NCBI GenBank assembly: GCA_017460885.1
Contig: JAFUAB010000032.1
Coordinates: forward strand, 1 to 39,439
Length of the DNA: 39,439 nucleotides
Source of the DNA: Lachnospiraceae bacterium
GTDB lineage: Bacteria > Bacillota > Clostridia > Lachnospirales > Lachnospiraceae
Direction: 5' to 3'
Made by a program: the position numbers and the translations under genes. Under the pieces are notes generated by a model. That model saw only the letters and a program-made list of their open reading frames with translations, was not told the origin of the DNA and made no database searches. Below are positions 29,878-38,790 of the stretch, piece after piece (position 1 is the first letter of the stretch; every line of letters begins with the position of its first letter).

Positions 29878-30949
29878 AGCGGGAACGCAGAAAATAGAAA
29901 CGCAGAGGCTGATTCTGCGGAGGTTCAAAATAGAAGATGCCGAGGATATGTATAACAACTGGGCATCCGATCCGGAGGTCACCAGATACCTCACATGGCC
30001 TGTGCATTCAAGTTTAGAAGTTACGAGAAGTTTACTCGAAGATTGGGCCGCTCACTATACTGATGGCGGATACTTCAACTGGGTCATGGAGTATAAAGAA
30101 ACAGGCAAAGCTATCGGAAACATATCTGTGGTCAAGTTAAATGAAAACACGGAAGCGGCTGATATGGGATACTGCATGAGCAGAGCCTGTTGGGGTCAAG
30201 GATTAATGCCCGAAGCACTGAAAGCAGTAATGACTTATCTGTTTGATGTGGTGGGACTAAACCGTATTGCGGCCTGCCATGATGTGAACAATCCAAAGTC
30301 TGGTCGGGTAATGGATAAAGCTGGTATGAAGCAGGAAGGGGTTCTTCGTGCAGCCGGGAAGAACAATCTTGGAATATGTGATGAAGTATGGCATGCAGCA
30401 ATCCGTGCAGACAGAGATACTCTTTCGGAACTTGTGATTGAACTTCAGGATATGGAATGGCCGTTTGAGTTTACAGATCATGACCGTCTGATTGCCAGGG
30501 CAATCTGCTTTGATGACGATGGATTTTTCTACTTTGTCAGAGCAGAACGGGATGATGATTTTGGAAAGGCAACTCTAATCGAAACATCCGGCGGTGGTGT
30601 AGAGGCAGGTGAAGATCTACAGTCTGCAATCAGGCGGGAACTAAAAGAAGAATTAGGCGCAGAAGTGGATGATGTCCGCAAGATTGGTGTTGTCAGTGAT
30701 TATTACAACCTGATCCACCGTCATAATCTGAACAATTATTTCCTTTGTAAGATTAAAGCTTTCGGTGATAGGAATCTGACACAGGATGAAATAGAGGATT
30801 TCCATCTGTCCACATTGAAGATGACTTACGAAGAGGCAATCCGAGAATATGAAAAGCGGCGAGAGACAAGGATCGGAAGGCTGATTGCTAACAGGGAATT
30901 GCCTGTGCTTTTAAGAGCAAAAGAAATGATGGAACGAAAGGATTATTGA
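29870..30949 (+). CDS. GNAT acetyltransferase-Nudix hydrolase fusion protein
   Basis: A 359-residue two-domain protein. Residues ~8-182 are a RimJ/RimL-type GNAT domain (TQRLILRRFKIEDAEDMYNNW..., 'GYCMSRACWGQGLMPEALKAV' as acetyl-CoA loop, 'NRIAACHDVNNPKSGRVMDKAGMKQEGVLR'). Residues ~205-359 are a Nudix domain with the box G242-x5-E248-x7-R256-E257-L258-x-E260-E261-x-G263-A264; the final hydrophobic position is a small Ala. GNAT enzymes acetylate amines and Nudix enzymes cleave nucleoside diphosphates linked to another group; substrates are unknown. GGAG (29858-29861) lies 8 bases before the ATG. The gene is intact within an array of remnants. Resistance or metabolite repair is speculation. 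Confidence 0.85.
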   Translation: MNKAGTQKIETQRLILRRFKIEDAEDMYNNWASDPEVTRYLTWPVHSSLEVTRSLLEDWAAHYTDGGYFNWVMEYKETGKAIGNISVVKLNENTEAADMGYCMSRACWGQGLMPEALKAVMTYLFDVVGLNRIAACHDVNNPKSGRVMDKAGMKQEGVLRAAGKNNLGICDEVWHAAIRADRDTLSELVIELQDMEWPFEFTDHDRLIARAICFDDDGFFYFVRAERDDDFGKATLIETSGGGVEAGEDLQSAIRRELKEELGAEVDDVRKIGVVSDYYNLIHRHNLNNYFLCKIKAFGDRNLTQDEIEDFHLSTLKMTYEEAIREYEKRRETRIGRLIANRELPVLLRAKEMMERKDY

Positions 30950-30952
30950 ACT

Positions 30953-31443
30953 ATGAAGCTTAAGATTGCATTGCTGCAATTACTTCCCGGAGGAAGCCTG
31001 GAAGAACAACTGAATATAGGAAAAACGGCTTGTATTAAAGCAAAAGATATGGGGGCAGATATTGCTCTGTTTCCGGAGATGTGGAGTGATGGGTATTATC
31101 TGCCGCAGGAAGAAGGTGCTGCCCAATGGAAATAAACAGGTTGGCGGCTTTGCGTACCAGAGCATATGAGAACAAGGTTGCAATAGCCACATGCAATTAT
31201 CCGAAGGGACAGCCGGACTGCAACGGTCATTCCACTCTCTTTGATGGCGTAGCATGGCTGATGGATGAGCCCGGAGTGAGAGATATGTGCACCCTTGAAG
31301 CACCGGAAGAGGAAGGAATCTATCTTGCGGAGATTGATATGGATATGCTCAGAGATTACAGAGAACATGAAGTTATGGGTGAGAAATACCGGCATCCGGA
31401 TAAGTATAGAATCATTACGAATGATGGAATAAGCTTCAGATAG
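30953..31443 (+). pseudogene. carbon-nitrogen hydrolase (nitrilase family), internally deleted and frameshifted
   Basis: The first 60 codons (30953-31135) are the N-terminus of a nitrilase-family amidohydrolase, MKLKIALLQLLPGG..., with the catalytic-Glu strand 'ADIALFPEMWSDGYYLP'. The frame then stops. In another frame, 31126-31443 gives the C-terminal part 'INRLAALRTRAYENKVAIATCNYPKG', then 'CNGHSTLFDGVAW' and 'HEVMGEKYRHPDKY'. The middle ~100 residues with the catalytic Lys and Cys are missing. So it is inactive. It starts 3 bases behind the GNAT-Nudix stop codon. Confidence 0.82.
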
Positions 31444-31521
31444 AGTAATTGTGACAACACTGTTGGCACAAGTGTACATTGATAAGTGAAAACTCCGCCA
31501 TCCGGAAAAACTTTTAGACCT

Positions 31522-31641
31522 ATGTTGACATACTCTGACGAGGCGCACAGGTCCATTTATAACAAATACAGAGATAGCTTTGCCTACTTTGATGCTCCGT
31601 TGGTGGGTTTGACGGCTACACCGAAAGAAAATCGTCTCGAT
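31522..31641 (+). pseudogene. fragment of a type I restriction enzyme R subunit (HsdR)
   Basis: The stretch '[19 protein letters not shown]' followed by '[15 protein letters not shown]' is the DEAH box and motif III of HsdR. Only ~35 codons remain; the frame then runs into a terminator hairpin. No hsdM or hsdS is nearby. Confidence 0.72.
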
Positions 31642-31656
31642 ATTGTAAATAAAGAG

Positions 31657-31686
31657 AAGCACCCGCTTATGCGAGTGCTTTTATTC
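31657..31686 (+). terminator. intrinsic terminator
   Basis: AAGCAC (31657-31662) and GTGCTT (31675-31680), continued by CGC/GCG after one mismatch around TTAT, followed by TTATT. Bases 31687-31821 hold nothing recognised. Confidence 0.65.
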
Positions 31687-31821
31687 TCTCAGTATGTAAA
31701 AGAATTGGATGGGCGGCGTATCCATCATATCAGGTTCCCCGAAGGGAGCGCAGGGTGCCTTTCCTGCTCGTCAATCTCTTTACACCTATAAGGTAGCATT
31801 TTATAACCGGTCAGTCAAGGG

Positions 31822-32193
31822 CTATTTGCCGTTTATCTCAACTTTTTTCAGCCTTCCTGTCTTCAGATAGTACTCAATCTTTCCCATTTTTACATCGAAC
31901 ATAGTAGCAACATAATACTGATGTTTTTTACCATCAAGTTTAATGCTGATAAATATATTGTCCTTGAAAATCTTTACCAATTCTATATTTCCATCATAAT
32001 ATCCGGCATAGTCCGGTGTTTCGATGATTTCCGGCAGGTAATCCACATACTTTGCAGCAGTAAAGTGTTTTCGCTTTATCAGATGTGTCAGCAGCCCTTT
32101 GGAGCGATATATGGCAAAAGCCTGATACTCCGTACCGAGCAGTGCATTCAAGTTAGTATTGAAGGTTGCTATTCTAATTAGTTTATCACTCAA
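31822..32193 (-). CDS. PBECR-type (phage-Barnase-EndoU-Colicin-RelE-like) small protein
   Basis: A 123-residue protein: 'KGLLTHLIKRKHFTAAKYVDYLPEIIETPDYAGYYDGNIELVKIFKDNIFISIKLDGKK', then 'YYVATMFDV' and 'LKTGRLKKVEING'. This resembles PBECR3-type domains, RelE/barnase-like nucleases found in phages and mobile elements, in which a His-containing helix, 'PDYVG' loop and 'IELVK' strand recur. Assignment is from memory of the family and moderate. The start is TTG at 32193 with AGAAGGA about 8 bases upstream on that strand. It is the only gene on the minus strand in this remnant zone; no obvious antitoxin lies next to it. Confidence 0.6.
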   Translation of the reverse strand: MSDKLIRIATFNTNLNALLGTEYQAFAIYRSKGLLTHLIKRKHFTAAKYVDYLPEIIETPDYAGYYDGNIELVKIFKDNIFISIKLDGKKHQYYVATMFDVKMGKIEYYLKTGRLKKVEINGK

Positions 32194-32536
32194 AAACTAT
32201 TTCCTTCTTTCAAAATAATGGCGTGGAGGTTCGCTGTAAGTTAAACCTTGGAATATTTGTCAGTCCAAATGTCAATTTTATGATATCACGAACAGTTGGA
32301 AAGACAAGGTATTTTACGAGGAAATCACTTTTTCCTACGCTGACTGATATTGCTTTTGAGAAGAGGAGACAGCTTTATTATATCGAGAACGGTTTGCCGC
32401 TGATCATCGCTCATTTTATCTGCCGGTATCTGTAACTGACCAAGGAGTATATCCATAAGTTGCTACGGGGATCCTGCATTTGAATCTGAACTGATATCAA
32501 GTGCTTGTGTCATCTGATCAAGCATAAGAAGAGACA

Positions 32537-32740
32537 TTGCGCATCATAGCACAGGAGGAGAGGGAAGAGGGCCGCGAGGAAGGCCGCGCAGAAGGCCGTA
32601 AAGAAGGTCGTGCAGAGGGGCTTCGTGAGTCCATCGGGAACATGCTTCGGAGAGGTAAGACCGTTGATGAGATCGTTGACTTCTGTGATTATCCGAGAGA
32701 ATTTGTAGAGGAGATCAGAGAGCGGGAGGGCATCTCATAA
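32537..32740 (+). pseudogene. C-terminal tail of an Rpn/PD-(D/E)XK nuclease-transposase family protein
   Basis: The segment 'AQEEREEGREEGRAEGRKEG' followed by 'MLRRGKTVDEIVDFCDYPREFVEEIRERE' is the typical Glu/Gly/Arg-rich tail of Rpn-type recombination-promoting nucleases in Clostridia. The nuclease part is absent; an in-frame stop lies just upstream of 32537 and no ribosome site is seen. The 32200-32536 interval contains protein-like fragments (MISRTVGKTRYFTRKSLFPT) not assigned to a family. Confidence 0.6.
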
Positions 32741-32741
32741 A

Positions 32742-32787
32742 AGACAGAGAACCGTCCCCTGTATTCTTCGTCCCCTGTCTTCTGAGA
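32742..32787. repeat. REP-like repeat, inverted relative to 368-428
   Basis: CGTCCCCTGT occurs twice (32753-32762 and 32769-32778), bounded by AGACAG (32742-32747) and CTGTCT (32775-32780). On the minus strand it reads CAGGGGACGG, like the CGGGGACGG unit near the start of the window. Confidence 0.55.
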
Positions 32788-32923
32788 TAAAATATTACAA
32801 ATTGGTGATAGACTTTTTATACGGGGGATGATATCATAGTATGAAATAGATATGCTTTCTTATGTGACCTGATGAAGAACCGTATTCAAAAGATTCATAA
32901 GTAAAGAGGGGGAAATTTTCATC

Positions 32924-32952
32924 TTGACACAGGGTTTTAGCTGGAGGATAAT
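32924..32952 (+). promoter_or_regulatory. promoter upstream of the surface protein leader
   Basis: TTGACA (32924-32929), 17 bases, GATAAT (32947-32952). Predicted start near 32959. The first product is a ~90-base RNA ending in a terminator; readthrough would transcribe the surface protein gene. Confidence 0.55.
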
Positions 32953-32958
32953 CCTTGC

Positions 32959-33049
32959 ACCAGCAGCCAGCAGGCAGTTAGTAGCTGCAAATCGTCTTTT
33001 TTGTGTACCCTCATAAAAGTGATTAAAGCGGAGCCATGCTCCGTTTTTT
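32959..33049 (+). ncRNA. candidate small RNA or attenuated leader
   Basis: A promoter and an intrinsic terminator bracket about 90 bases with no reading frame or ribosome site. The first half can pair locally (GCAGC near 32965 with GCTGC near 32987). It may be an independent small RNA or the first half of a regulated leader for the gene at 33181. No known class recognised. Confidence 0.4.
33029..33049 (+). terminator. intrinsic terminator
   Basis: CGGAGC (33029-33034) and GCTCCG (33038-33043) with a CAT loop, followed by six Ts. Confidence 0.8.
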
Positions 33050-33064
33050 GTTTTTATCGCAAAA

Positions 33065-33140
33065 CCGTCGAAAGGAAAATGTCAGCTAAAGCTGACCGAC
33101 GGCTCGCGGACGAGCAGGGGGATCTCATATCCTCTGCTCG
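33065..33140 (+). promoter_or_regulatory. structured 5' UTR of the large surface protein gene
   Basis: CCGTCG (33065-33070) pairs with CGACGG (33097-33102), enclosing a second perfect stem GTCAGCT/AGCTGAC (33081-33087/33090-33096) with a one-sided A-rich bulge (AAAGGAAAAT). A third helix, CGAGCAG/CTGCTCG (33111-33117/33134-33140), continues inside with GGAT/ATCC. About 30 bases later comes the GAGGAGG ribosome site. This is an ordered RNA fold; it lacks the GACGCAAAGC core of c-di-GMP-I riboswitches. Confidence 0.5.
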
Positions 33141-33180
33141 ATTATAAATATAGATCAAAGTAGATTTGAGGAGGAAGATC

Positions 33181-36100
33181 ATGAAAAGAAGGAAAACATT
33201 AAACCGGCTGCTTGCCATGCTGCTGACGCTCATCCTGTGCGCAGGTGAATTATCTGCCACAGGGCTTAAGGTATTTGCGGCGGATGATGCAGAGGCTGCC
33301 GTATCGGGAAATGATGCGCTGAGTGTGTATGAGATCAGCGAAAATGATACGGGTGAAGATCTTATAAGTGAAAATGCACCCGGCGAAAACGCTGTCACGG
33401 ATAACGATGAAAAAGATGCAACGGAAGCCCCCGACGAAGAGATCGCTGTTGATGATATGGCGGATCCCTCGGCGGAGGAAGAGGAAGCAGAATCAGAAGG
33501 AACGGAGGAGGAAGAGCTTGACGAAGATCCTGCTTCTGAGGAAGATGCCGGAACGGAAGAGGGTATCATCATTGTGGACGGGGATGCAGGCAGCGAGGAG
33601 ATCACGGCGGATAAGGATGCCGATTCCTTTGAAAATACGGAGATCACCCCCGATGGCAGCGGGGAGGATTTTCAAAAGACTGCTGATAATACGATGTTTG
33701 GTAATGTGGGGATGGTCAATCCCAGAGTTCCCAATTCAGTTAATGATGAATGGCAGGGAAGTTATGTGTACTATGGGAAATATAATGGTAAGGCGGTAAA
33801 ATACCGTGTTCTCGATAAAAGCACCAGTGGCGAATACAGCTTAACCAATACCATGCTTTTGGATTGTGATTCAGTATTGTACGATGGGAGAATGTCATGG
33901 GATGCTGGTGATATAAACTGGAATTCTGGTGGTGAGAAGTATGATAATGGTATAGATCATTATATCCAAACAATAATTAGAACCAACCTGAATGGAGAAT
34001 GGTTTTCTAATTCTTTTACTAGAATAGAAGGGGCCAGAATAGTAAAAAGCACCAAAAAGGAGAAAAGTGTAAAAGATGCAAATAAAGAGTACCCGGAGAG
34101 TGATTATCTTGTAAGAGATAGAATATTCATATTAGCGAATATAGAAGCGGAAAGGGAATCGTATGGATATGCTTCCAATGCACGATCAAGAGTTAGGCAG
34201 AATCAACAAGGTGACTTGTGTTTGTGGTTACGAAGTAAAGATAGCTATAGTGCGACCAAATCTATAGTATGGTATAAAGCTATTAATAGTGAGGGGAAGA
34301 CAGAAAGACGAGAGGCTTGGAGAGAGTATGCAGGCGTCTGTCCTGCCTTTAATGTAAAAACAGAAGATATATTGTTTTCCACAGCAGTAATGGGAGCAAA
34401 GGGACAATTAGGAACCGAGTATAAGCTTACCCTTCGAGCAGGCGATGACAGCTATATGAAGGTACAGCTTCCTTCGTCGAAAAAGGCGACTGTAACAGGG
34501 AAAAATGTCAGCGTACCCTTTTCCCTTACCGGAACGAATGCAACAGATGCTTCAGTATCCGTCATGATCCTTAACAGAACATATCAATGGGGTTATATGA
34601 ATGATGTTCCGATCAGGTACTACGGCAAACTGGAGGGTTCAGGGGACTTTACGACTAACGGAGTGGGAAGCTTCACTCTGCCTTCAGATCTTGATGTGAA
34701 TAATTGGGGCAGCTCCTACCATGTATACCTTATCCCGGAAGACATAAACGGTGAACATGAGACGGATTATGCCGGGGAACCCTATGAGATAACCAAGGAT
34801 ATGGTGAGCATAGATAATTCGGTTACCGTGACCTTCGACCTGCAGGGACACGGGAATGCCAATTCAAGCTACTATCAGCCGCGGAAGGTTGATAGCGGTT
34901 CTGCTATCGCAGAGCCTGTTGAACCTTCGGAGAGTGGTTATGCATTCAAGGGATGGTATACCTCTGTTTCCGATCACAGCTCTTCAAACGAATATGACTT
35001 TTCCACTCCGGTTAACGGAAACATCACTCTGTATGCCTACTGGGTGAAGACCTATGCGGTGAGCTTTGATCTTACTGAGCATCCAACCAGATCCGGGATC
35101 GAGCCCCAATATGTGGAAGAAGGGCAGAAAGCTACAAGGCCTGAGACCTTTAAGGTAAGCGGCTATGAAGTGGTGGACTGGTATACGGCCAAAACGAGAT
35201 GGAATTATCAATTATATGATTTTGATACACCCGTAACGGCAGATATAACCCTGTATGCATCATGGAAGGATGTATCCAATTGCAAGGTGACCTTTGATCT
35301 CAACGCTTCCTCCGGTATCGGACCGGGTACCTTATATGTTGCTACGGGAAGCAAGGTAGCAAAGCCGGATAATCCATCGAATTCGGAAGGCTGGGTTTTC
35401 GGCGGCTGGTATACGGATAAGGCATGTTCGGCCGGTAAGGAGTATGATTTTAACGCTGCCGTAAATGAGGATATGACACTCTATGCGAAGTGGACAGATA
35501 AGCTTAACCTGTGGGTGAACGGTGTACAACTGGGGAAGGATAACTTAAGCACAGGTGACTGGACATACACCTCCAAAACAAATGTGCTGGACCTTAAAAA
35601 TGTTACATTTGAGAAAACGCATATAGAAGATAACAATACAATAATGATGGGATCATATGCTTATGTAGCATATGTTTATGCCAAAGGGATACCTCTGAAA
35701 GTGACAGGAAAGGGATTGACCTCATCTTCGGCAAAGACCTCCAGCAACATAGCCGGCATATTGGTTGAGGATGCGCCTCTTACGGTTGATGCAGACCTTG
35801 AGCTTACCGGTACCGGAGCGGGTATATGTGCAAAGAATGTGACCATAGAAGGCGGAAGGATAAATATCTCAAGCAGTGCTTCCGTTGAAAAAGTCGATCT
35901 GGGCAGGGGACGTACTTATACAAAGACTCCCTACGGCATATATGGTCATGATTCCGTTACCATAAACGGCGGAGATGTTAATATCAACATGAGTGGAAAC
36001 GAAGCTATCGGTATCCGCCTCTGGTATGGAGATATAGATATAAGCGGCGGTTCCCTTAAGGTCAGTGTGAATGGTTCGAAGAGCAGTAGAGCTGTTGATG

Positions 36101-38769
36101 CTATGCAGGGCGGTATCAATAATTCCCTCTATTATGTAACGCCCGCAGGCGGTAAGGTGGATGCTTCGGGACACTTCTTTACCGACGCCTACGGTGATGA
36201 GGCTTACGAAATAGAGCTTGCGGGTGAGGACAGCCTTATGCGTACCGTAAGCTTTGACTTAAACGGCAAGCCCGGAACCGCACCCGCACCGCAGGTTCTT
36301 ATGAAGGGTAAAAAGGCAACGGCTCCGGCCGCTCCAGAAACACCCGGCTATACCTTTAAGGGGTGGTATACGAACGCGGATTGCAAGGATGAGGACCGGT
36401 ATTACTTTGATACGGGCGTTACCGAGAACATCACTCTTTATGCAGGCTGGGAAGAGATTATAATACCCAAGTATATCGTGAGCTTTGATCTTAAAGGACA
36501 CGGTGGAGCTATTGCCGCTGTGACCGTAAATGAAGGCGAATCCGTCACAAAGCCGATTGACCCTATAGAGGCAGGATATGTCTTTAAGGGCTGGTATACC
36601 GATGAGGAGTGTTCGGATGCGGCAAAATATGATTTTGCCGATAAGGTTTATGCAAACTTCACGCTATATGCCAAGTGGTCAAAGATTGAAACATTTACGG
36701 CAGAGTTTAATTTAAGCGGTCATGGAGACGCAATTGCTTCACAGAGTGTAACGGAGGGTGGAACGGTTACAAAACCGGCGGATCCCGTGGCGAGCGGCTT
36801 TACTTTTAAGGGATGGTATCTAGATGCGGAATGCACGTCGCCCTATGACTTTAATACGAAGCTGCATTCAGACGTGACCCTTTATGCCTGCTGGGTAAAG
36901 GACGGAGATACGGTGTATACCGTAAGCTTTATCATGGGAGGTTACGGCAAGTCCATACCGTCCCAGGTCGTGGCAAAGGGCAAGAAGGCCACGATGCCCG
37001 CTGATCCGGTGGACGCTTCCAGAGTGTTTGCCGGCTGGTATGCGGATGCCGGATTTACGGAGGGCTTTGATTTTGATAAAGCGATAACGGCGGATACGAG
37101 CGTGTATGCCAGGTGGGAGCCCATCGATCCGGATGGCTTCTACGCCTATTTTGCACCGGGCACATCCCTTAGCTACAATGATGGCTCGGGGCGTTATGAG
37201 CATGTTTATACCGGCTCCAAGATAACGCCCGGGATCGTGGTGGAGGACTGCGGCGGAAGGACTCTGAAAGAAGGAAAAGATTATACCGTAAAATACAGTA
37301 ATAATCAGAACGTGGATAAGAAGGGGAAGCCGGCCGTTGTAACGATCACGGGGAAGGGCCGATATAAGAATTCCAAGAAGCTTAACTTCTATATCCTGAC
37401 CAAGTCCCTCGGAAACGGAATGGATGCGACGCCCGCAGCCGGGATCTATATGGATGATTTCGTCCTGACAAGCGGAAGCAAGGCCGCACCGGTCATTTAC
37501 TATATGGGCAAAAAGCTTGGAAGTAAGGACTTTACGCTAAAGAGTAAGACAGGGGATTTGAAGTTTACGGATGCGGATGATGTGGCGGATCGAAAAATAA
37601 GCATCTACGGCAAGGGAAACTTTTCGGGCTGCATTTTTGAGGCTCCGGTGAGCCTGGTATCCAGGGACGAGCTTAAGGCCACGACCATCAATGTCAGCCT
37701 GAGTAATGTTAAATGCGTTTATAACGGGACGGCCTGGAAACTTACGGACAGCCAGCTCATCGTTAAGGACGGAGCTAAGAATGTGCTTGCTCCGGATAAG
37801 TACAAGGTTGTATATACAGACAACATGAATGCAGGAACAGCCAAAGTTACGGTATCCGGTATAAACGGCTATACCGGAACGTTTTCTAAGACCTTTAAGA
37901 TCGAACCCGATAAGAACCTGTCCGTGATGAAGGCGATCCCCGGATCCGATCCGGTCTATTATACACCCGAAGGTGCAGGTCCTAAGATTACCGTTACAGC
38001 CGATAGGGACGGTGTGACAAAGACCCTTCAGGAAGGGAAGGATTATAAGGTATCCTATTCAGGAAACAGGAAGGCTACCGATAAGGCAAAGTATACCGTA
38101 AGCTTTATCGGAAACTATAAGGGTCAGAAGAACCTTACAGGCACATATAAGATCAATGCGGCACCGTTTGAAATAAGCCGCCTTAAGGTAAACGCATCGG
38201 ATCTCGTGTACAAAAAGCCCGGGAAGTATCTCTCGGCGCCGGATGTCATGTACGACGGAGTGCTGCTGAAGAAGTCGGATTATACGGTTGTATATAAGAT
38301 CAGCGGAGAGGATATCAGCAAGGCGAATTACACGCTGACAGGATCCGCAGCTTCCGTGGATGTAACCATCACCGGAAAGGGGAACTATGCGAATACATCC
38401 GTAACGATCAGCTGCTGCTATACCATAAGGACCGCGCCGGCCGGAGCCATAGACCTAAGCAAGGCAAAGATCACGATGAAGGGTGATATGAAAAAGAAGG
38501 TACCCACGCAGGAATATTCCGGCAAGGAGCTGAAGCCGGAATTCGATCTCTACATCAAATCGGGCAACGCATGGATGAGGGCGGAGGAGCTGGGGCTTAT
38601 CCTGGGTACGGATTATGCGGTTACGTACATAAACAACACAGATAAGGGAAATGCGTACATCCTTGTTGATTCGCTGAGCAGCTCCGTGAAATGCGTTGGA
38701 CACAGGAAGGAACAGTTTAAGATCCTTCAAAAAAGCTTTGGGGGTCTCCAACTGCTTTTTAAGCTGTAG
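33181..38769 (+). CDS. giant secreted surface protein with DUF6273-like module, seven InlB B-repeats and Ig-like repeats
   Basis: An 1862-residue exported protein. Order: signal peptide (MKRRKTLNRLLAMLLTLILC...), Asp/Glu-rich segment (~35-160), a DUF6273-like domain (~170-400; 'VYYGKYNGKAVKYRVLDKS', 'LWLRSKD', 'PAFNV'), a linker, three InlB B-repeats (~547-775; VTFD...GYAFKGWYT...YDF...ITLYAYW), a beta-helix-like part ('LWVNGVQLGKDNLSTG' to ~1020), four more B-repeats (~1020-1320), then repeated Ig-like modules ('LKEGKDYTVKYSNNQNV...VVTITGKGRYKN') to the end. B-repeats are found in adhesins and surface proteins of Firmicutes. No LPXTG or membrane anchor is seen. Start ATG 33181 has GAGGAGG ~7 bases upstream. 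The DUF6273-like part is visibly richer in A+T than its flanks. Likely roles are adhesion or substrate binding, inferred. Confidence 0.9.
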   Translation: MKRRKTLNRLLAMLLTLILCAGELSATGLKVFAADDAEAAVSGNDALSVYEISENDTGEDLISENAPGENAVTDNDEKDATEAPDEEIAVDDMADPSAEEEEAESEGTEEEELDEDPASEEDAGTEEGIIIVDGDAGSEEITADKDADSFENTEITPDGSGEDFQKTADNTMFGNVGMVNPRVPNSVNDEWQGSYVYYGKYNGKAVKYRVLDKSTSGEYSLTNTMLLDCDSVLYDGRMSWDAGDINWNSGGEKYDNGIDHYIQTIIRTNLNGEWFSNSFTRIEGARIVKSTKKEKSVKDANKEYPESDYLVRDRIFILANIEAERESYGYASNARSRVRQNQQGDLCLWLRSKDSYSATKSIVWYKAINSEGKTERREAWREYAGVCPAFNVKTEDILFSTAVMGAKGQLGTEYKLTLRAGDDSYMKVQLPSSKKATVTGKNVSVPFSLTGTNATDASVSVMILNRTYQWGYMNDVPIRYYGKLEGSGDFTTNGVGSFTLPSDLDVNNWGSSYHVYLIPEDINGEHETDYAGEPYEITKDMVSIDNSVTVTFDLQGHGNANSSYYQPRKVDSGSAIAEPVEPSESGYAFKGWYTSVSDHSSSNEYDFSTPVNGNITLYAYWVKTYAVSFDLTEHPTRSGIEPQYVEEGQKATRPETFKVSGYEVVDWYTAKTRWNYQLYDFDTPVTADITLYASWKDVSNCKVTFDLNASSGIGPGTLYVATGSKVAKPDNPSNSEGWVFGGWYTDKACSAGKEYDFNAAVNEDMTLYAKWTDKLNLWVNGVQLGKDNLSTGDWTYTSKTNVLDLKNVTFEKTHIEDNNTIMMGSYAYVAYVYAKGIPLKVTGKGLTSSSAKTSSNIAGILVEDAPLTVDADLELTGTGAGICAKNVTIEGGRINISSSASVEKVDLGRGRTYTKTPYGIYGHDSVTINGGDVNINMSGNEAIGIRLWYGDIDISGGSLKVSVNGSKSSRAVDAMQGGINNSLYYVTPAGGKVDASGHFFTDAYGDEAYEIELAGEDSLMRTVSFDLNGKPGTAPAPQVLMKGKKATAPAAPETPGYTFKGWYTNADCKDEDRYYFDTGVTENITLYAGWEEIIIPKYIVSFDLKGHGGAIAAVTVNEGESVTKPIDPIEAGYVFKGWYTDEECSDAAKYDFADKVYANFTLYAKWSKIETFTAEFNLSGHGDAIASQSVTEGGTVTKPADPVASGFTFKGWYLDAECTSPYDFNTKLHSDVTLYACWVKDGDTVYTVSFIMGGYGKSIPSQVVAKGKKATMPADPVDASRVFAGWYADAGFTEGFDFDKAITADTSVYARWEPIDPDGFYAYFAPGTSLSYNDGSGRYEHVYTGSKITPGIVVEDCGGRTLKEGKDYTVKYSNNQNVDKKGKPAVVTITGKGRYKNSKKLNFYILTKSLGNGMDATPAAGIYMDDFVLTSGSKAAPVIYYMGKKLGSKDFTLKSKTGDLKFTDADDVADRKISIYGKGNFSGCIFEAPVSLVSRDELKATTINVSLSNVKCVYNGTAWKLTDSQLIVKDGAKNVLAPDKYKVVYTDNMNAGTAKVTVSGINGYTGTFSKTFKIEPDKNLSVMKAIPGSDPVYYTPEGAGPKITVTADRDGVTKTLQEGKDYKVSYSGNRKATDKAKYTVSFIGNYKGQKNLTGTYKINAAPFEISRLKVNASDLVYKKPGKYLSAPDVMYDGVLLKKSDYTVVYKISGEDISKANYTLTGSAASVDVTITGKGNYANTSVTISCCYTIRTAPAGAIDLSKAKITMKGDMKKKVPTQEYSGKELKPEFDLYIKSGNAWMRAEELGLILGTDYAVTYINNTDKGNAYILVDSLSSSVKCVGHRKEQFKILQKSFGGLQLLFKL

Positions 38770-38790
38770 GAGCAGATGAGACGGAGCATC

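Noticed and set aside
33065-33140. c-di-GMP-I (GEMM) riboswitch, suggested by a GAAAGG loop and the adhesin gene downstream
   Set aside because: The conserved GACGCAAAGC core and the GNRA-receptor arrangement are missing; kept only as an unclassified structured leader.
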